35,623 nucleotides of DNA from Chryseobacterium sp. (GCA_018260475.1 JAGLBA010000019.1:1-35623), one strand, 5' to 3'. Counted from the first letter of the stretch, positions 7,650 to 16,714 are shown. Numbers and translations are program-made. The notes: generated by a model from the sequence alone, not told the origin.

Positions 7650-9665
7650 ATGAAAAAAATAATATTACCAATTGCATTGTTTTCTGTATTCTTACAGGCA
7701 CAAACGGATAGTTTGAAGAAAAGTGCGAACATTGATGAAATAGTTATAACTGGGACTATGAAAGCTGTAAGAAAAGATAAAAGTCCAGTTCCTGTGGAAG
7801 TTTACCAAGCTAGTTATTTTAGCAAAAATCCTACTTCTAACATTGCTGACGCACTATCAATGATAAATGGTGTGCGTCCACAAATCAATTGTTCCGTTTG
7901 CAACACTACGGATATTCACATCAACGGATTAGATGGGCCTTATACAATGGTTCTTATAGACGGGATGCCTATCGTGAGTGCACTTTCTACAGTTTATGGT
8001 TTTTCTGGAATACCAGTGAGCATGATAGAACGGGTTGAAGTGGCGAAAGGCCCGGCCTCTGCATTGTATGGATCCGAGGCAATGGGTGGGATCATCAATA
8101 TTATTACAAAAAACAGTCGCACCGCACCGAAGTTTTCTGCGGATATGAGTACCTCCACCTGGGGAGAACAGAATACGGATCTTGGCGCAAAATTACAACT
8201 TGGTAAAGCTTCCTCATTACTAGGAGTTAATTATTTTAATTTCACAAATAGGATTGATAAAAACAAAGATAACTTTATGGATGCGGCACTCCAGAACCGT
8301 ATTTCAGTTTTCAACAAATGGAATTTTGAAAGACAAGAGGGGCGCACGGCGAGCTTAATGGCGAGATATATGTATGAAGACCGCCTGGGAGGAGAACTGC
8401 AATGGGAAAAGAAATATCGCGGAGGGTCAGAAGTTTATGGGGAAAGTATATATACCAACCGTATGGAGCTCATAGGAGCTTATCAGTTACCTGTAAAGGA
8501 AGAAATTTACACTCAGTTTTCTTTCAATTATCACGGTCAGGATTCCCGATATGGTGATAAAATATTTAATGCCAATCAGCGCACCATTTTTGGGCAAACC
8601 TATTGGGATAAAAGTCTTGGTAAACATCATTTGCTAGTAGGCATAAGTGCGAGACACCAGCAATATGATGACAATACACCGGCAACCGACGCACCAGATG
8701 GAAAGAATAATATGCCTGACAAGCATCTGCTTATAGGAGGTTTTTTTCAGGATGAATGGATTTTTAATGATAAAAACACTTTATTACTAGGTTTTCGCGA
8801 AGATTACAGTAAAGTCCACGGTAATATACATTCACCGAGGGTGGCGTATAAATTTAGCCCTACTCCATTAACTAATATCCGTGCAAGTTTCGGAACGGGT
8901 TTCCGTGTGGTGAATCTTTTTACCGAAGACCATGCTGCTTTAACTGGCGCACGCCAAGTTGTGGTGCCCGAAGAACTGAAACCAGAACGATCTATAAATG
9001 GTAACCTAAATATTACACAGAAGATAGTAACTGACCGTACACTCTTTAACTTTGATATTACAGGCTTTTACTCTTATTTCAATAATAAAATCATTGGTGA
9101 TTTTGAAACCGATCAGGATAAAATATTTTATAATAATTTAAAAGGTCACGCTGTAAGTTCGGGTGTATCCTTAAATACTGAAGTGCAATTTAGTAAAACT
9201 TTCACAGCGGAAATTGGAGCCACTTATATGGATGTTTTTCAGAAATATGACGAAGGCGGCGTAGCTACGAAGAGACCTCAAAAGCTTTTTCCTAAATGGT
9301 CCGGAACCTACACCATGAGTCTTAATCTACCAAGGAAATGGACAGCAGATGTCACTGGGCAAGTAACCGGGCCTATGAATTTGATTGTATTGGAAAATGA
9401 TTTCCGTCCAGAAAAATCTCCTTGGTATAATATTGCCAATGTTCAGGTAAGAAAGAGTTTTAACAACGGTATGGAAATTTATGGTGGTGTAAAAAACTTA
9501 TTTGATTTTGTTCCAAAAAATCCTCTTATGAGACCGTTTGATCCATTTGATAAACATGTAGACGAGCCTTCAAATCCTTATCATTATAACTTCGATACCG
9601 AATACGGATATGCATCAATGATGAAAAGACGCGTATTCATAGGGTTTCGTTATACAATTTTATGA
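7650..9665 (+). CDS. TonB-dependent receptor under MntR/DtxR-type control
   Basis: A complete 671-residue outer-membrane receptor. The start is ATG 7650, because it gives a proper signal peptide (MKKIILPIALFSVFLQAQ); a longer TTG reading overlaps the promoter. The TonB box region is IDEIVITGT. The plug carries INGLDGPYTMVLIDGMPIVS and RVEVAKGPASALYGSEAMGG, and the barrel ends in aromatic FIGFRYTIL. The plug has a Cys pair, Cys81 and Cys84 (CSVC), in a loop before the conserved plug strand. The operator upstream suggests that it imports a metal or metal chelate during metal starvation, perhaps Mn; the substrate is inference. Its stop overlaps the start of the thioredoxin-like gene (ATGA), which implies coupled translation. 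Confidence 0.9.
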   Translation: MKKIILPIALFSVFLQAQTDSLKKSANIDEIVITGTMKAVRKDKSPVPVEVYQASYFSKNPTSNIADALSMINGVRPQINCSVCNTTDIHINGLDGPYTMVLIDGMPIVSALSTVYGFSGIPVSMIERVEVAKGPASALYGSEAMGGIINIITKNSRTAPKFSADMSTSTWGEQNTDLGAKLQLGKASSLLGVNYFNFTNRIDKNKDNFMDAALQNRISVFNKWNFERQEGRTASLMARYMYEDRLGGELQWEKKYRGGSEVYGESIYTNRMELIGAYQLPVKEEIYTQFSFNYHGQDSRYGDKIFNANQRTIFGQTYWDKSLGKHHLLVGISARHQQYDDNTPATDAPDGKNNMPDKHLLIGGFFQDEWIFNDKNTLLLGFREDYSKVHGNIHSPRVAYKFSPTPLTNIRASFGTGFRVVNLFTEDHAALTGARQVVVPEELKPERSINGNLNITQKIVTDRTLFNFDITGFYSYFNNKIIGDFETDQDKIFYNNLKGHAVSSGVSLNTEVQFSKTFTAEIGATYMDVFQKYDEGGVATKRPQKLFPKWSGTYTMSLNLPRKWTADVTGQVTGPMNLIVLENDFRPEKSPWYNIANVQVRKSFNNGMEIYGGVKNLFDFVPKNPLMRPFDPFDKHVDEPSNPYHYNFDTEYGYASMMKRRVFIGFRYTIL

Positions 9666-10051
9666 AAAAATTTTTAATTTTCTTCCTTTTACTTTTTTTG
9701 AAAGCACCGGCACAGAAACAATCTGTGCTGGTGTATTTTCATACTCGGTGGTGTGCAGTATGCAGAAGTCAGGATAAGATTTTAAAAGAATCGCATCTTG
9801 ATGAAAAATCTAAAAATATCCGGTTCATTGCCATAAATCCGGAAACGGATAGAGAAAGTATTCACATTTTTGGAAAAGAATTTAAATATCTTTCTAACGG
9901 AATGGGCGGGATTCATGAAATTATTTACTTTGCAAATGGCAATAAACCTCCTGTTTATCCTTATTGGGTGCTTTTTTCTCCTGAAGGAAAAATCATTTTT
10001 CGATATGAAGGAATTTTAAAAAAAGAAATTTTATCACAAATAGTGAGATAA
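9662..10051 (+). CDS. Secreted thioredoxin-like protein coupled to the receptor
   Basis: A 129-residue protein with a signal peptide (MKKFLIFFLLLFLKAPAQ) and a thioredoxin-like active site, Trp30-Cys31-Ala-Val-Cys34, after VLVYFHTR. A proline-containing loop follows near residue 98 (PPVYPYWVLF), where the cis-Pro of the fold would lie. It should act in the periplasm. It is encoded in an overlapping operon with the receptor whose plug bears a CxxC pair, so the receptor or the imported metal species may be its redox partner; this is inference. No stop hairpin follows directly. Confidence 0.82.
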   Translation: MKKFLIFFLLLFLKAPAQKQSVLVYFHTRWCAVCRSQDKILKESHLDEKSKNIRFIAINPETDRESIHIFGKEFKYLSNGMGGIHEIIYFANGNKPPVYPYWVLFSPEGKIIFRYEGILKKEILSQIVR

Positions 10052-10212
10052 TTTAATGCTTAAAAAATGTCTGGTTTAAAAAGAAATTTTAATGTAATAT
10101 TTTAATATTAATGACTTTGCTCACATTTTAAAACTATGAAAGTAGCATAATTTCGTTAATTGATTTTGAAAATTTTTGGTCCATGATTTTAATGAAAGAC
10201 TGTTTTTGTAAT

Positions 10213-10266
10213 TAGTCGTTCCTCGACAAGCGCCGGTTGTAGACAAGGCTAGTTAGGGAGCGACTA
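10213..10266 (+). other. Imperfect hairpin in the gap after the thioredoxin-like gene
   Basis: TAGTCGTTCC and GGAGCGACTA can pair along ten bases if read as plus-strand RNA (one G-U pair). The 34-base GC-richer interior contrasts with the AT-rich gap. There is no T-tract, so it is not a classical terminator. The rest of 10052-10308 shows no gene. Confidence 0.35.
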
Positions 10267-10308
10267 TAAAAAATGGTTTGCAAAACTAATAAACAAAAAT
10301 ATTTGGGA

Positions 10309-10920
10309 TTAGCGATTCTTCTGATAGAAAGTGTAGTGGAAAGTGTTTAGTTTAACAAGAACCTGCAACAGAATTTTTTTCTCTTCTGTAGACAAATCTC
10401 CGGACATAAATGTAGAAATACCGTTTACAATAGGAAACGAATTATCAAAATACGAACGGCCTTTATTGGTAAGATTTAGTAGTTTGCTCCTTTTGTCATT
10501 CCCATCATCTTCCTCCGATATTAGATTGTATTCCACAAGCCTACGAATGATGTGCATTCCCGTCGCTTTTTCGTGGCCGTTGCGCTCGATGAGTGCCATT
10601 TTAGAAAGTCCTGGCTCGTCTTTAATCCGATAAAGATAGGTAAACTCTTCATTAGCAAGTTCGGGAAATTCGTGTAAGCCCTTCCTGACGGCAATTCTTG
10701 CATATCTCGAGATCAAAATGATTTGCTTGCAAATTTCATTCTCCAGAAAATTGCCATCAAAATTATTTTCAAGCATCAGTTTTGTGGGACTTTCCTTCCT
10801 GTATTTTTCATAATTAAGCCAACATCGGAAATCATCAATCTCAGGATTATTTTTAGCAAAAGAAGATGATTCAAATTTTTGAATCTCCCGAAGAACATTT
10901 ATGATGAAATCTGTTGACAA
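10309..10920 (-). CDS. MarR-family transcriptional regulator
   Basis: A 203-residue winged-helix regulator. The recognition region is LSKMALIERNGHEKATGMHI, followed by the wing (LISEEDDGNDKRSKLLNLT) and the MarR-typical LTNKGRSYFD. The reading frame starts at TTG 10920-10918, immediately after an in-frame TAA, and no upstream ATG is possible; the next Met is at residue 49. Its target is unknown. A 23-bp inverted repeat upstream (10971-10993) could be its own operator. Confidence 0.82.
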   Translation of the reverse strand: MSTDFIINVLREIQKFESSSFAKNNPEIDDFRCWLNYEKYRKESPTKLMLENNFDGNFLENEICKQIILISRYARIAVRKGLHEFPELANEEFTYLYRIKDEPGLSKMALIERNGHEKATGMHIIRRLVEYNLISEEDDGNDKRSKLLNLTNKGRSYFDNSFPIVNGISTFMSGDLSTEEKKILLQVLVKLNTFHYTFYQKNR

Positions 10921-10970
10921 TTATAAAATATTAATTTTGAGCTGTAAAATTAAATAAATAAGTACTTTAC

Positions 10971-10993
10971 TTTATACAATAATGTTGTGTAAA
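10971..10993. promoter_or_regulatory. Candidate operator of the MarR-type regulator
   Basis: TTTATACAA and TTGTGTAAA form a 9-bp inverted repeat (8 of 9 complementary) with a five-base spacer, about 50 bp upstream of the regulator start. Size and symmetry suit a MarR dimer. The assignment rests on position only. Confidence 0.45.
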
Positions 10994-11112
10994 ACTACAC
11001 TAAAAAAAATCATTGGAGCTGCTTTAAAAAGTAAATATTTAATATAATTTTAAAATTATCTGAAATTAAAGCATGAACCGTACCTTAGACACAGTCTTAG
11101 ATTTTGTGTTAG

Positions 11113-12261
11113 TTATTTAGGTTGAGCTGTGATGGATTTTATTTTCTCAACCACTGGGCCGTATGGCTCTCGTTGTAAAGTTTGATTGTTATGTATGTCC
11201 CAAATCCCACTGTGGTGCATATTATCCGTATAATCCCAGTCTGGACGGTCTATGACGGGATATATACAGCAGGCCTTTAGCGGAATTCCTGCGCAATGGA
11301 TTTTCGTAACTTCTGCATCAATCATTTCAAGCCATTTTGCACGGTCTTCGCCGGGGTGCCCCGTTTCCGTTATTACAATGGGTTTCCCGTATCTAAGATA
11401 AACTTCGGATATCAGTTCAGATAGATTTTTCCAATATGGGTGCGGAGGAACATCTGCCCAAGGCAGAAACTCGTGAGTCTCGTGAATCCATTGGTTGTTA
11501 TAATAAAAATTTACGCCAATAAAATCCACCAAATCAGGACTTCCACCCAGTTCCGGACATATATTACCAGTCAGTATTTCCAACATTTGATACTGATTGT
11601 TGTGCGCTATTGTCGCGTCCAAGATAGACGACACATTTTCGGGGTGCTCCGTAGTGATATGAATCAGCGGTTCCGAAGTAAGAATCTTAATATTGCGGAA
11701 ATTGGCTTTTATATTCCGAACACCCTCGATGTAGGCCTTCATCAAGAAATACTTAACATCCCAGCCATTATTTACAGTATAGGGAACCGTTCCGCGCGCA
11801 TCACCACCAAGCCACGAAACAAAGGACACCTCGTTAATGGGGACAATGTAAAAAACATCGTCACTGTATCTTTCTGTTAAAAATGTGGCAAAGGCATAGA
11901 AAACCGAGGAAAATCTACGCGCAAACATCGGGTGTAGCGGTGTCAAATCATCAGGAAAACCAAAATGACAAATGTCCCAAATGACCTGAATATCAAATTT
12001 TTTTGCAGTTCTAAGTATTTTTTCTGCAATACTAAAATCATACTGATAAGGTTCTTTTTCGACCTCACTCCAGCAGATTCCTTCACGCACCGTTGTGATT
12101 CCTAACTCTTTTAAATCTGCATAGTCCTCTTCAATTTTATCCAGATGCGCCGTAAGGTGATACATATTAATACGATTTCCAAAAGCATTTAGATGATCGG
12201 CGCACTCAAACCCTCCCCACCAGAAACTTTGAAAATGGTGGTCTGATTTTAACCTAGTCAT
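11113..12261 (-). CDS. GH1-like TIM-barrel glycosidase of a galactofuranose gene set
   Basis: A 382-residue cytoplasmic clan-A glycosidase without a signal peptide. The probable acid/base lies in YIVPINE (Asn143-Glu144), and the probable nucleophile is Glu299 in VITETGHPGE. These are arranged as in family GH1-type retaining beta-glycosidases, though the protein is shorter than the usual ~450 residues. It overlaps glf by eight bases and ends the glycosyltransferase-glf operon. It may therefore trim or modify a Galf-containing glycan, or act as a glycosyltransferase-like partner. The substrate cannot be read from the sequence. Confidence 0.75.
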   Translation of the reverse strand: MTRLKSDHHFQSFWWGGFECADHLNAFGNRINMYHLTAHLDKIEEDYADLKELGITTVREGICWSEVEKEPYQYDFSIAEKILRTAKKFDIQVIWDICHFGFPDDLTPLHPMFARRFSSVFYAFATFLTERYSDDVFYIVPINEVSFVSWLGGDARGTVPYTVNNGWDVKYFLMKAYIEGVRNIKANFRNIKILTSEPLIHITTEHPENVSSILDATIAHNNQYQMLEILTGNICPELGGSPDLVDFIGVNFYYNNQWIHETHEFLPWADVPPHPYWKNLSELISEVYLRYGKPIVITETGHPGEDRAKWLEMIDAEVTKIHCAGIPLKACCIYPVIDRPDWDYTDNMHHSGIWDIHNNQTLQREPYGPVVEKIKSITAQPK

Positions 12262-13348
12262 TCTCCGATAGCAATTTTTTAGACAAAATCAAAGACTGCG
12301 CAACCACCTGGTCCATATTGTAATATTTGTAGGTTCCCAATCTTCCAGTAAAGTATACATTTTCAGTCTCGTCTGCCAATTTCTTATATTGCATATAAAG
12401 TGCCTGATTTTCTTTACGAGGAATTGGATAATACGGATCGCCTTCCGCAGTCGGGTATTCGTAAACGAGTGTGGTTTTGTCGGATTTTTGTCCTGTTAAA
12501 TGCTTAAATTCCGTAATTCTCGTATAAAGTTGGGACATCGGATAGTTTACCGTTCCCACATCCTGATATCTTTCCTGATTTAGCGTTTGAAATTCAAAAT
12601 TGATAGAACGGTAAGGCAGTTTTCCGAACCGATAATCGAAATACACATCAATTGGACCAGTATAAATGAGTTTTTTATGTGGAATTACGGAAACAACATC
12701 CCGATAATCGGCGTTCAGCAAAACATGGATGTTCTTGTGATTTAACATTTTCTTGAACATTTCCGTGTAACCGTGCAAAGGCATTGCTTGAAAAGTGTCG
12801 GTAAAATATCTGTCATCCGCATTGATTCTAGTCGGTACGCGCGCCGTAACCGATGCGTCCAGTTCCGAAGGATCCAAGTCCCATTGTTTTTTGGTGTAAC
12901 CTCGAAAAAATTTTTCGTAAAGTTCTTTGCCTACGGTTCCGATCACTACATCCTCAGAAGTCAGTACGGGAACCCTTTTTTCGGACCGTTCCGCCAGGAA
13001 TTCAGCAATTTCATCCGAACTCAAATTCTTGCCATAAAGTTTGTTTATGGTGGTTCTATTGATAGGAATCGGTACCAGTTGACCATCTACACTGCCTAAA
13101 ACGCGGTGTTCGTAAAGCCTCCACTGTGTGAAGTTGCTCAGGTAATTAAAAACTTCTTTTGAATTAGTGTGAAAAATATGCGGACCGTATAGATGCACCA
13201 AAATACCATCTTCATTATAAAAATCATAGGCGTTGCCTCCAACATGGTTTCTTTTGTCTAAAATCAATATTTTTTTTCCTGCCGAAGCCAAGCGTTCTGC
13301 CAATACAGCGCCTGCAAATCCGCAGCCTACAATGATATAATCGTACAT
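12254..13348 (-). CDS. glf: UDP-galactopyranose mutase
   Basis: A 364-residue flavoenzyme that interconverts UDP-galactopyranose and UDP-galactofuranose, the donor for Galf in surface glycans. The FAD dinucleotide fold is at the N-terminus (IIVGCGFAGAVLAERL), followed by the family signatures GGNAYDFYNEDGILVHLYGPHIFHT and FFRGYTKKQW. The C-terminal FAD-binding segment is VYFTGRLGTYKYYNMDQVV. The length is normal for bacterial enzymes. Its start follows the glycosyltransferase stop directly, and its end overlaps the glycosidase gene, so the three genes form one operon. Confidence 0.95.
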   Translation of the reverse strand: MYDYIIVGCGFAGAVLAERLASAGKKILILDKRNHVGGNAYDFYNEDGILVHLYGPHIFHTNSKEVFNYLSNFTQWRLYEHRVLGSVDGQLVPIPINRTTINKLYGKNLSSDEIAEFLAERSEKRVPVLTSEDVVIGTVGKELYEKFFRGYTKKQWDLDPSELDASVTARVPTRINADDRYFTDTFQAMPLHGYTEMFKKMLNHKNIHVLLNADYRDVVSVIPHKKLIYTGPIDVYFDYRFGKLPYRSINFEFQTLNQERYQDVGTVNYPMSQLYTRITEFKHLTGQKSDKTTLVYEYPTAEGDPYYPIPRKENQALYMQYKKLADETENVYFTGRLGTYKYYNMDQVVAQSLILSKKLLSEND

Positions 13349-14428
13349 TTAATATAATTTGTTAAAAAGTGATTCCATTTGTTTTTGTGTGTCGTCCCAA
13401 GATTTATCAGCGAGAAAGGCATCCACATTTTTGAGCCATTCCTTGTTATTTTTTTCGTTTAAAATCACATTTGCCTTATTAATAAAAGTTTCTGCATCAT
13501 CGGCAATTTCTACCAGTCCCAGCTTGCCATAAGGATTTATAACATCTGTAATTGAAGTGGAAATGACAGGAAGTCCTGCGCAGAGATATTCCGGTGTTTT
13601 CGTGGGCGAAATAAATTTTGTAGATTCATTTAAGGCAAACATATTCATCGCTATGTCCCAATGTCTAATATAATCCGGCAGTTTAGAATAATCCTTCGAA
13701 CCCAGATAATGGATATTTTCCGCTTTCGGCAGTTCCTCAGGTGAGATTTTTACCACGGGACCCAAGATTATAAAATTCCAGTCAGGTTTTTTTAAAGACA
13801 ATGCACGCAGTAAATCAATGTTGAAACGCTCATCCAAAACACCATAAAAGCCTAATCTCGGATAACCAATATGTCGCTGATCATCGGGGTCATCTCCTGG
13901 AGCGCGGGCTTTCAAAAAATGCTCCTTATCAATACTGCTTGGAAAAGAATGAATATTGTGGTGGCGATGTTTTTTGGCTTCGTAAAGCGAATTTCCACCT
14001 GTGAAAACGATATCTGCTTTTTTGAAAAGTTCTTCCTCTTTTTGATATAAATCGCGCGGTGCGAATTTGAATGCAGAAAGCTCGTCCATACTGTCGAATA
14101 CCACAACCTGCGAATCAATTTTTGAAGTAAAATTTAATGCCATCGGTGTATAGTACCAAAGGACATCCGCGCTAATATTATTTGTGTTAAGAAATTCATT
14201 TGTCATATTCTCCAATAATAAATGGTCTGACAAATTATTTACAAATGTTTTCACAACTGTAATGCCGTGCTCTTCAATCTTAAATATTTTATTTTCGTCG
14301 CCGTATTTTGGTTCTTCAAAATAGAAAATTTTATAATTATTGGAAAATCGGCTAAGTAAGTGCTGCGGTCTTTGATAAATAAAATTCCAGTCGAGATGGC
14401 TGAAACACAATAGATTCTTCATAATCAT
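13349..14428 (-). CDS. Glycosyltransferase, GT4-like (GT-B fold)
   Basis: About 357-359 residues. The C-terminal half has the GT-B donor-binding pattern: RLGFYGVLDERFNIDLL, then WNFIILGPVV, and SPTKTPEYLCAGLPVISTSI, where the E of KTPEYL is the usual nucleotide-sugar contact. The opening (LCFSHLDWNFIYQRPQHLLS) is common in Bacteroidota glycosyltransferases encoded beside glf. Two starts are possible, ATG 14428 and ATG 14422. The -7 element at 14436-14443 lies so close that the second fits a short leader better. It is first in the operon and probably adds a sugar to the same glycan as glf. Confidence 0.85.
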   Translation of the reverse strand: MIMKNLLCFSHLDWNFIYQRPQHLLSRFSNNYKIFYFEEPKYGDENKIFKIEEHGITVVKTFVNNLSDHLLLENMTNEFLNTNNISADVLWYYTPMALNFTSKIDSQVVVFDSMDELSAFKFAPRDLYQKEEELFKKADIVFTGGNSLYEAKKHRHHNIHSFPSSIDKEHFLKARAPGDDPDDQRHIGYPRLGFYGVLDERFNIDLLRALSLKKPDWNFIILGPVVKISPEELPKAENIHYLGSKDYSKLPDYIRHWDIAMNMFALNESTKFISPTKTPEYLCAGLPVISTSITDVINPYGKLGLVEIADDAETFINKANVILNEKNNKEWLKNVDAFLADKSWDDTQKQMESLFNKLY

Positions 14429-14435
14429 AATTTTG

Positions 14436-14443
14436 CAAAGATA
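14436..14443 (-). promoter_or_regulatory. -7 promoter element of the glycosyltransferase-glf operon
   Basis: TATCTTTG on the minus strand matches TAnnTTTG, 7-13 bases before the two possible starts. No -33 TTG is seen at the expected distance. Confidence 0.5.
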
Positions 14444-14523
14444 TATAATTTTATACTAAAAAAATAATTTGGTGTATAAATACAATTTATTTTTAACATA
14501 AAATTACGAGTAATCAACATCAT

Positions 14524-14640
14524 ATGGAAGTTATGCTGAGGCATAAAGGGGCATTACAAAGGAACTGAACCTAATGTCGCAATAGATGCTGCAATACTCG
14601 CAGCTGCACAAAAATGGAGCATACAAAAATGGAACCAAGT
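14524..14640 (+). pseudogene. Decayed DUF892 ferritin-like gene fragment
   Basis: In one frame the stretch 14558-14616 reads KGTEPNVAIDAAILAAAQK. This matches the DUF892 (YciE/YciF-like) segment that normally runs DAxIIAAAQKVEHYEIATYG. The bases that follow (TGGAGCATACAAAAATGG) still resemble codons for VEHYEMA after a one-base shift. Just upstream, ATGGAAGTTATGCTGA recalls the MEGLLKE part, with a deletion between. No long open frame remains. I found nothing convincing in 14641-14916. Confidence 0.4.
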
Positions 14641-14915
14641 TTCACTGGCCCTATAAGCCAGTTTCCTTTGTATCTAACATGCTGCAGGCGGCTTCGAACG
14701 ACATTTGAGGGGTCCGTCTATGCGACATCAATCTTCCCCATCCTAGCTGAAATAGATGTTATTAACGACTAGGAATAGGATAAGATATGACGGCGTAACT
14801 ACGGAATAAGTCGAAGGCGCATGGTGATAAATTACTGTGTAATAGTGACAGTTTTAGCTGTTCCGCCACAGGATTATCAGAGTACAAAAATATTTGTCAT
14901 CTATGCAATACATTA

Positions 14916-14969
14916 AAAAAAAAATTAGGTTGCGCTAGTTAGAGTGTGATCAAACATCACAAACTAACT
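14916..14969 (-). terminator. Terminator-like hairpin after the FAD oxidoreductase gene
   Basis: AGTTAGAGTGTGAT and ATCACAAACTAACT form a 14-bp stem (two mismatches) with a five-base loop, 17 bases past the stop. A run of T follows on the minus strand (14916-14925), about 11 bases after the stem. Transcription of the 18744-14987 operon probably ends here. Confidence 0.65.
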
Positions 14970-14986
14970 CAAAACATCCAGAATTT

Positions 14987-16711
14987 TTAAACTATAATAC
15001 TTGTGGCCTTCATGCTTTTTGCAATCCGCTCTCCTGCTGTATCGCAAAAATCCAGTCCTGAATAATCGGGATTTAGACCTGCAATAAACGGCACCGCCAT
15101 TATGTAAAAGTGAGGGTTTGCGACGCCGTAAAAATCAAGTGCCTGGAAGAAATCGTTTATAGCCAGACCTGGCACTTTCATAAAATATTTCCCTGAGCTG
15201 TCGTGGCCTATATTTTTTGCGTCGTTTTTCTCCTGCTTCTCTCCCTCATTTTCGTCTTTAAAATAAAGGAACCCAGCGCTTACATCACCCTTTTTTAGCC
15301 CGTCGAAGGGCAAATCATTAAAAAGCATTGGCCTCTGCCCGATCGCATCCACGAATATTCCGTAAGTGCGCTCTACATTTTGACCATTTTCATCCTTAAA
15401 TTTATAAACACAACCGCCGTGTTCTTCGTCGGGAAGCACCTCTCCATCCGCGCCTACCGCAAAATTATCAAGCAAATTCTGATTGTGAAGCGCCATAATT
15501 TCGTGGTAAGATGGTTGGGGCAATGAGGCAATAATTACCGAAATCAAAGGCATTAAAACCTTTTTATGACGCGTCATATCCTCGGCGCTGAAATGTTTCG
15601 CAGGATAGTTCATTGCATAACTGAATGCCGCCAAAGCCTCCTTCCAACTCACAGACTGGTGCCTATGTATCGATTTTTCCGCCTCCAAATATTCTGCCTT
15701 AAAAAGTTGAAAACTATCGAGTTCTTTGCGGATTTTCAGCATTTCATCTACAAATTCTTCGATACTCATATCCTTTATTTTTTCATAAAACTCAGGATCT
15801 TTTTGCTGCAACGGTTTTTTAAAATTAATTTCAAAAACATAATCTAAATCTACAAATCCGCCGTGCTTCTGCTTATAGTCGTAGATTTCCTCCAAAGTCA
15901 TTGTCCACTCGGTAGAAAATGCATCGTCCTCGGAGTGGAAACGCAGCGCTGGCAAAAATCCGCGCAGCGAAAACAAATCTATGCGGAAATTCGGCGAGTC
16001 TTCATTGAGCGTGAACGAATAACTGCCGTTCTCGTTTATTGTGAAATTTCCGTTTGCACGAGCCAAAGTTTTTATCGCATCTACTGCTGTAAGCGATGCT
16101 CCGCGAACTGCGACAGGAAAATTGGCCTTCAGGAATAATTTGGATGGCGGATACGGAGAATCGAACCAACTCTCTACTTTGTCCTCATGCTTTTTCGGCC
16201 ATACATGACCTGTGCAAAGCACAATTGAATGAGCATAAAATTTCTCAGAATCTGTAATTATTCTAAACGAACTGTCATGTTTATCGGTAAGAATGTCAAC
16301 CACAGATGTTTCCAAATGTACTTCCACAGTAATATTTTGCGCCTTAGCTTCTTCAATATATTTTTTGAAACAATATTCCAAATAGTTTCCAAGCAAACGC
16401 CGTGGGATCACTTCGTAAGGATTGATTTTGCCATGTACACTAAAATTTCCAAATTCCTCGGTCGGAAATTTATGCATATAGGTTTCGAAATCTTCTAATA
16501 ATTTGGGAATTTCGTTAGATGAAACATTTGCTAAATGCTCATTCTCAGCGCCGTATTTTCCATAGGGCATTCCCACACCCAACCGGTCGTTTTTTTCGAA
16601 TATTAAAATTTTATCCGCCATCACGCCTTGCTCCACAATATGCTTCAGCATAAATAGTGAGGCAGGACCGCCGCCAATCAATGCGATCGTTTCGCTATTA
16701 TTATGTTCCAT
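14987..16711 (-). CDS. FAD/NAD(P)-binding oxidoreductase
   Basis: A 574-residue cytosolic flavoprotein. It begins with a dinucleotide fold (IALIGGGPASLFMLKHI) and FEKNDRLGVGMPYGK, and resembles the FAD-NAD(P)-binding family seen in ornithine-hydroxylase-like and HI0933-like proteins. A second nucleotide-binding region lies near residue 205 (VAVRGASLTAVDAI), and a terminal segment is YGIFVDAIGQRP. The substrate is unknown. It starts three bases after the DUF4130 gene and is thus in the operon of the radical-SAM DNA repair pair, possibly as a source of electrons; that link is inference. Confidence 0.8.
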   Translation of the reverse strand: MEHNNSETIALIGGGPASLFMLKHIVEQGVMADKILIFEKNDRLGVGMPYGKYGAENEHLANVSSNEIPKLLEDFETYMHKFPTEEFGNFSVHGKINPYEVIPRRLLGNYLEYCFKKYIEEAKAQNITVEVHLETSVVDILTDKHDSSFRIITDSEKFYAHSIVLCTGHVWPKKHEDKVESWFDSPYPPSKLFLKANFPVAVRGASLTAVDAIKTLARANGNFTINENGSYSFTLNEDSPNFRIDLFSLRGFLPALRFHSEDDAFSTEWTMTLEEIYDYKQKHGGFVDLDYVFEINFKKPLQQKDPEFYEKIKDMSIEEFVDEMLKIRKELDSFQLFKAEYLEAEKSIHRHQSVSWKEALAAFSYAMNYPAKHFSAEDMTRHKKVLMPLISVIIASLPQPSYHEIMALHNQNLLDNFAVGADGEVLPDEEHGGCVYKFKDENGQNVERTYGIFVDAIGQRPMLFNDLPFDGLKKGDVSAGFLYFKDENEGEKQEKNDAKNIGHDSSGKYFMKVPGLAINDFFQALDFYGVANPHFYIMAVPFIAGLNPDYSGLDFCDTAGERIAKSMKATSIIV

Positions 16712-16714
16712 GTA

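Noticed and set aside
11085-11110. Partial palindrome CTTAGACACAGTCTTAG after the glycosidase gene, considered as a terminator
   Set aside because: The stem is short with a mismatch and no T-tract follows on the minus strand.
14641-14916. Possible further gene or element in the rest of the 14.4-15.0 kb gap
   Set aside because: An inverted pair (ACAAAGGAACTG near 14557 and CAGTTTCCTTTGT near 14660) was noticed, but it has no flanking duplication and no open frame; too weak to call a mobile element.
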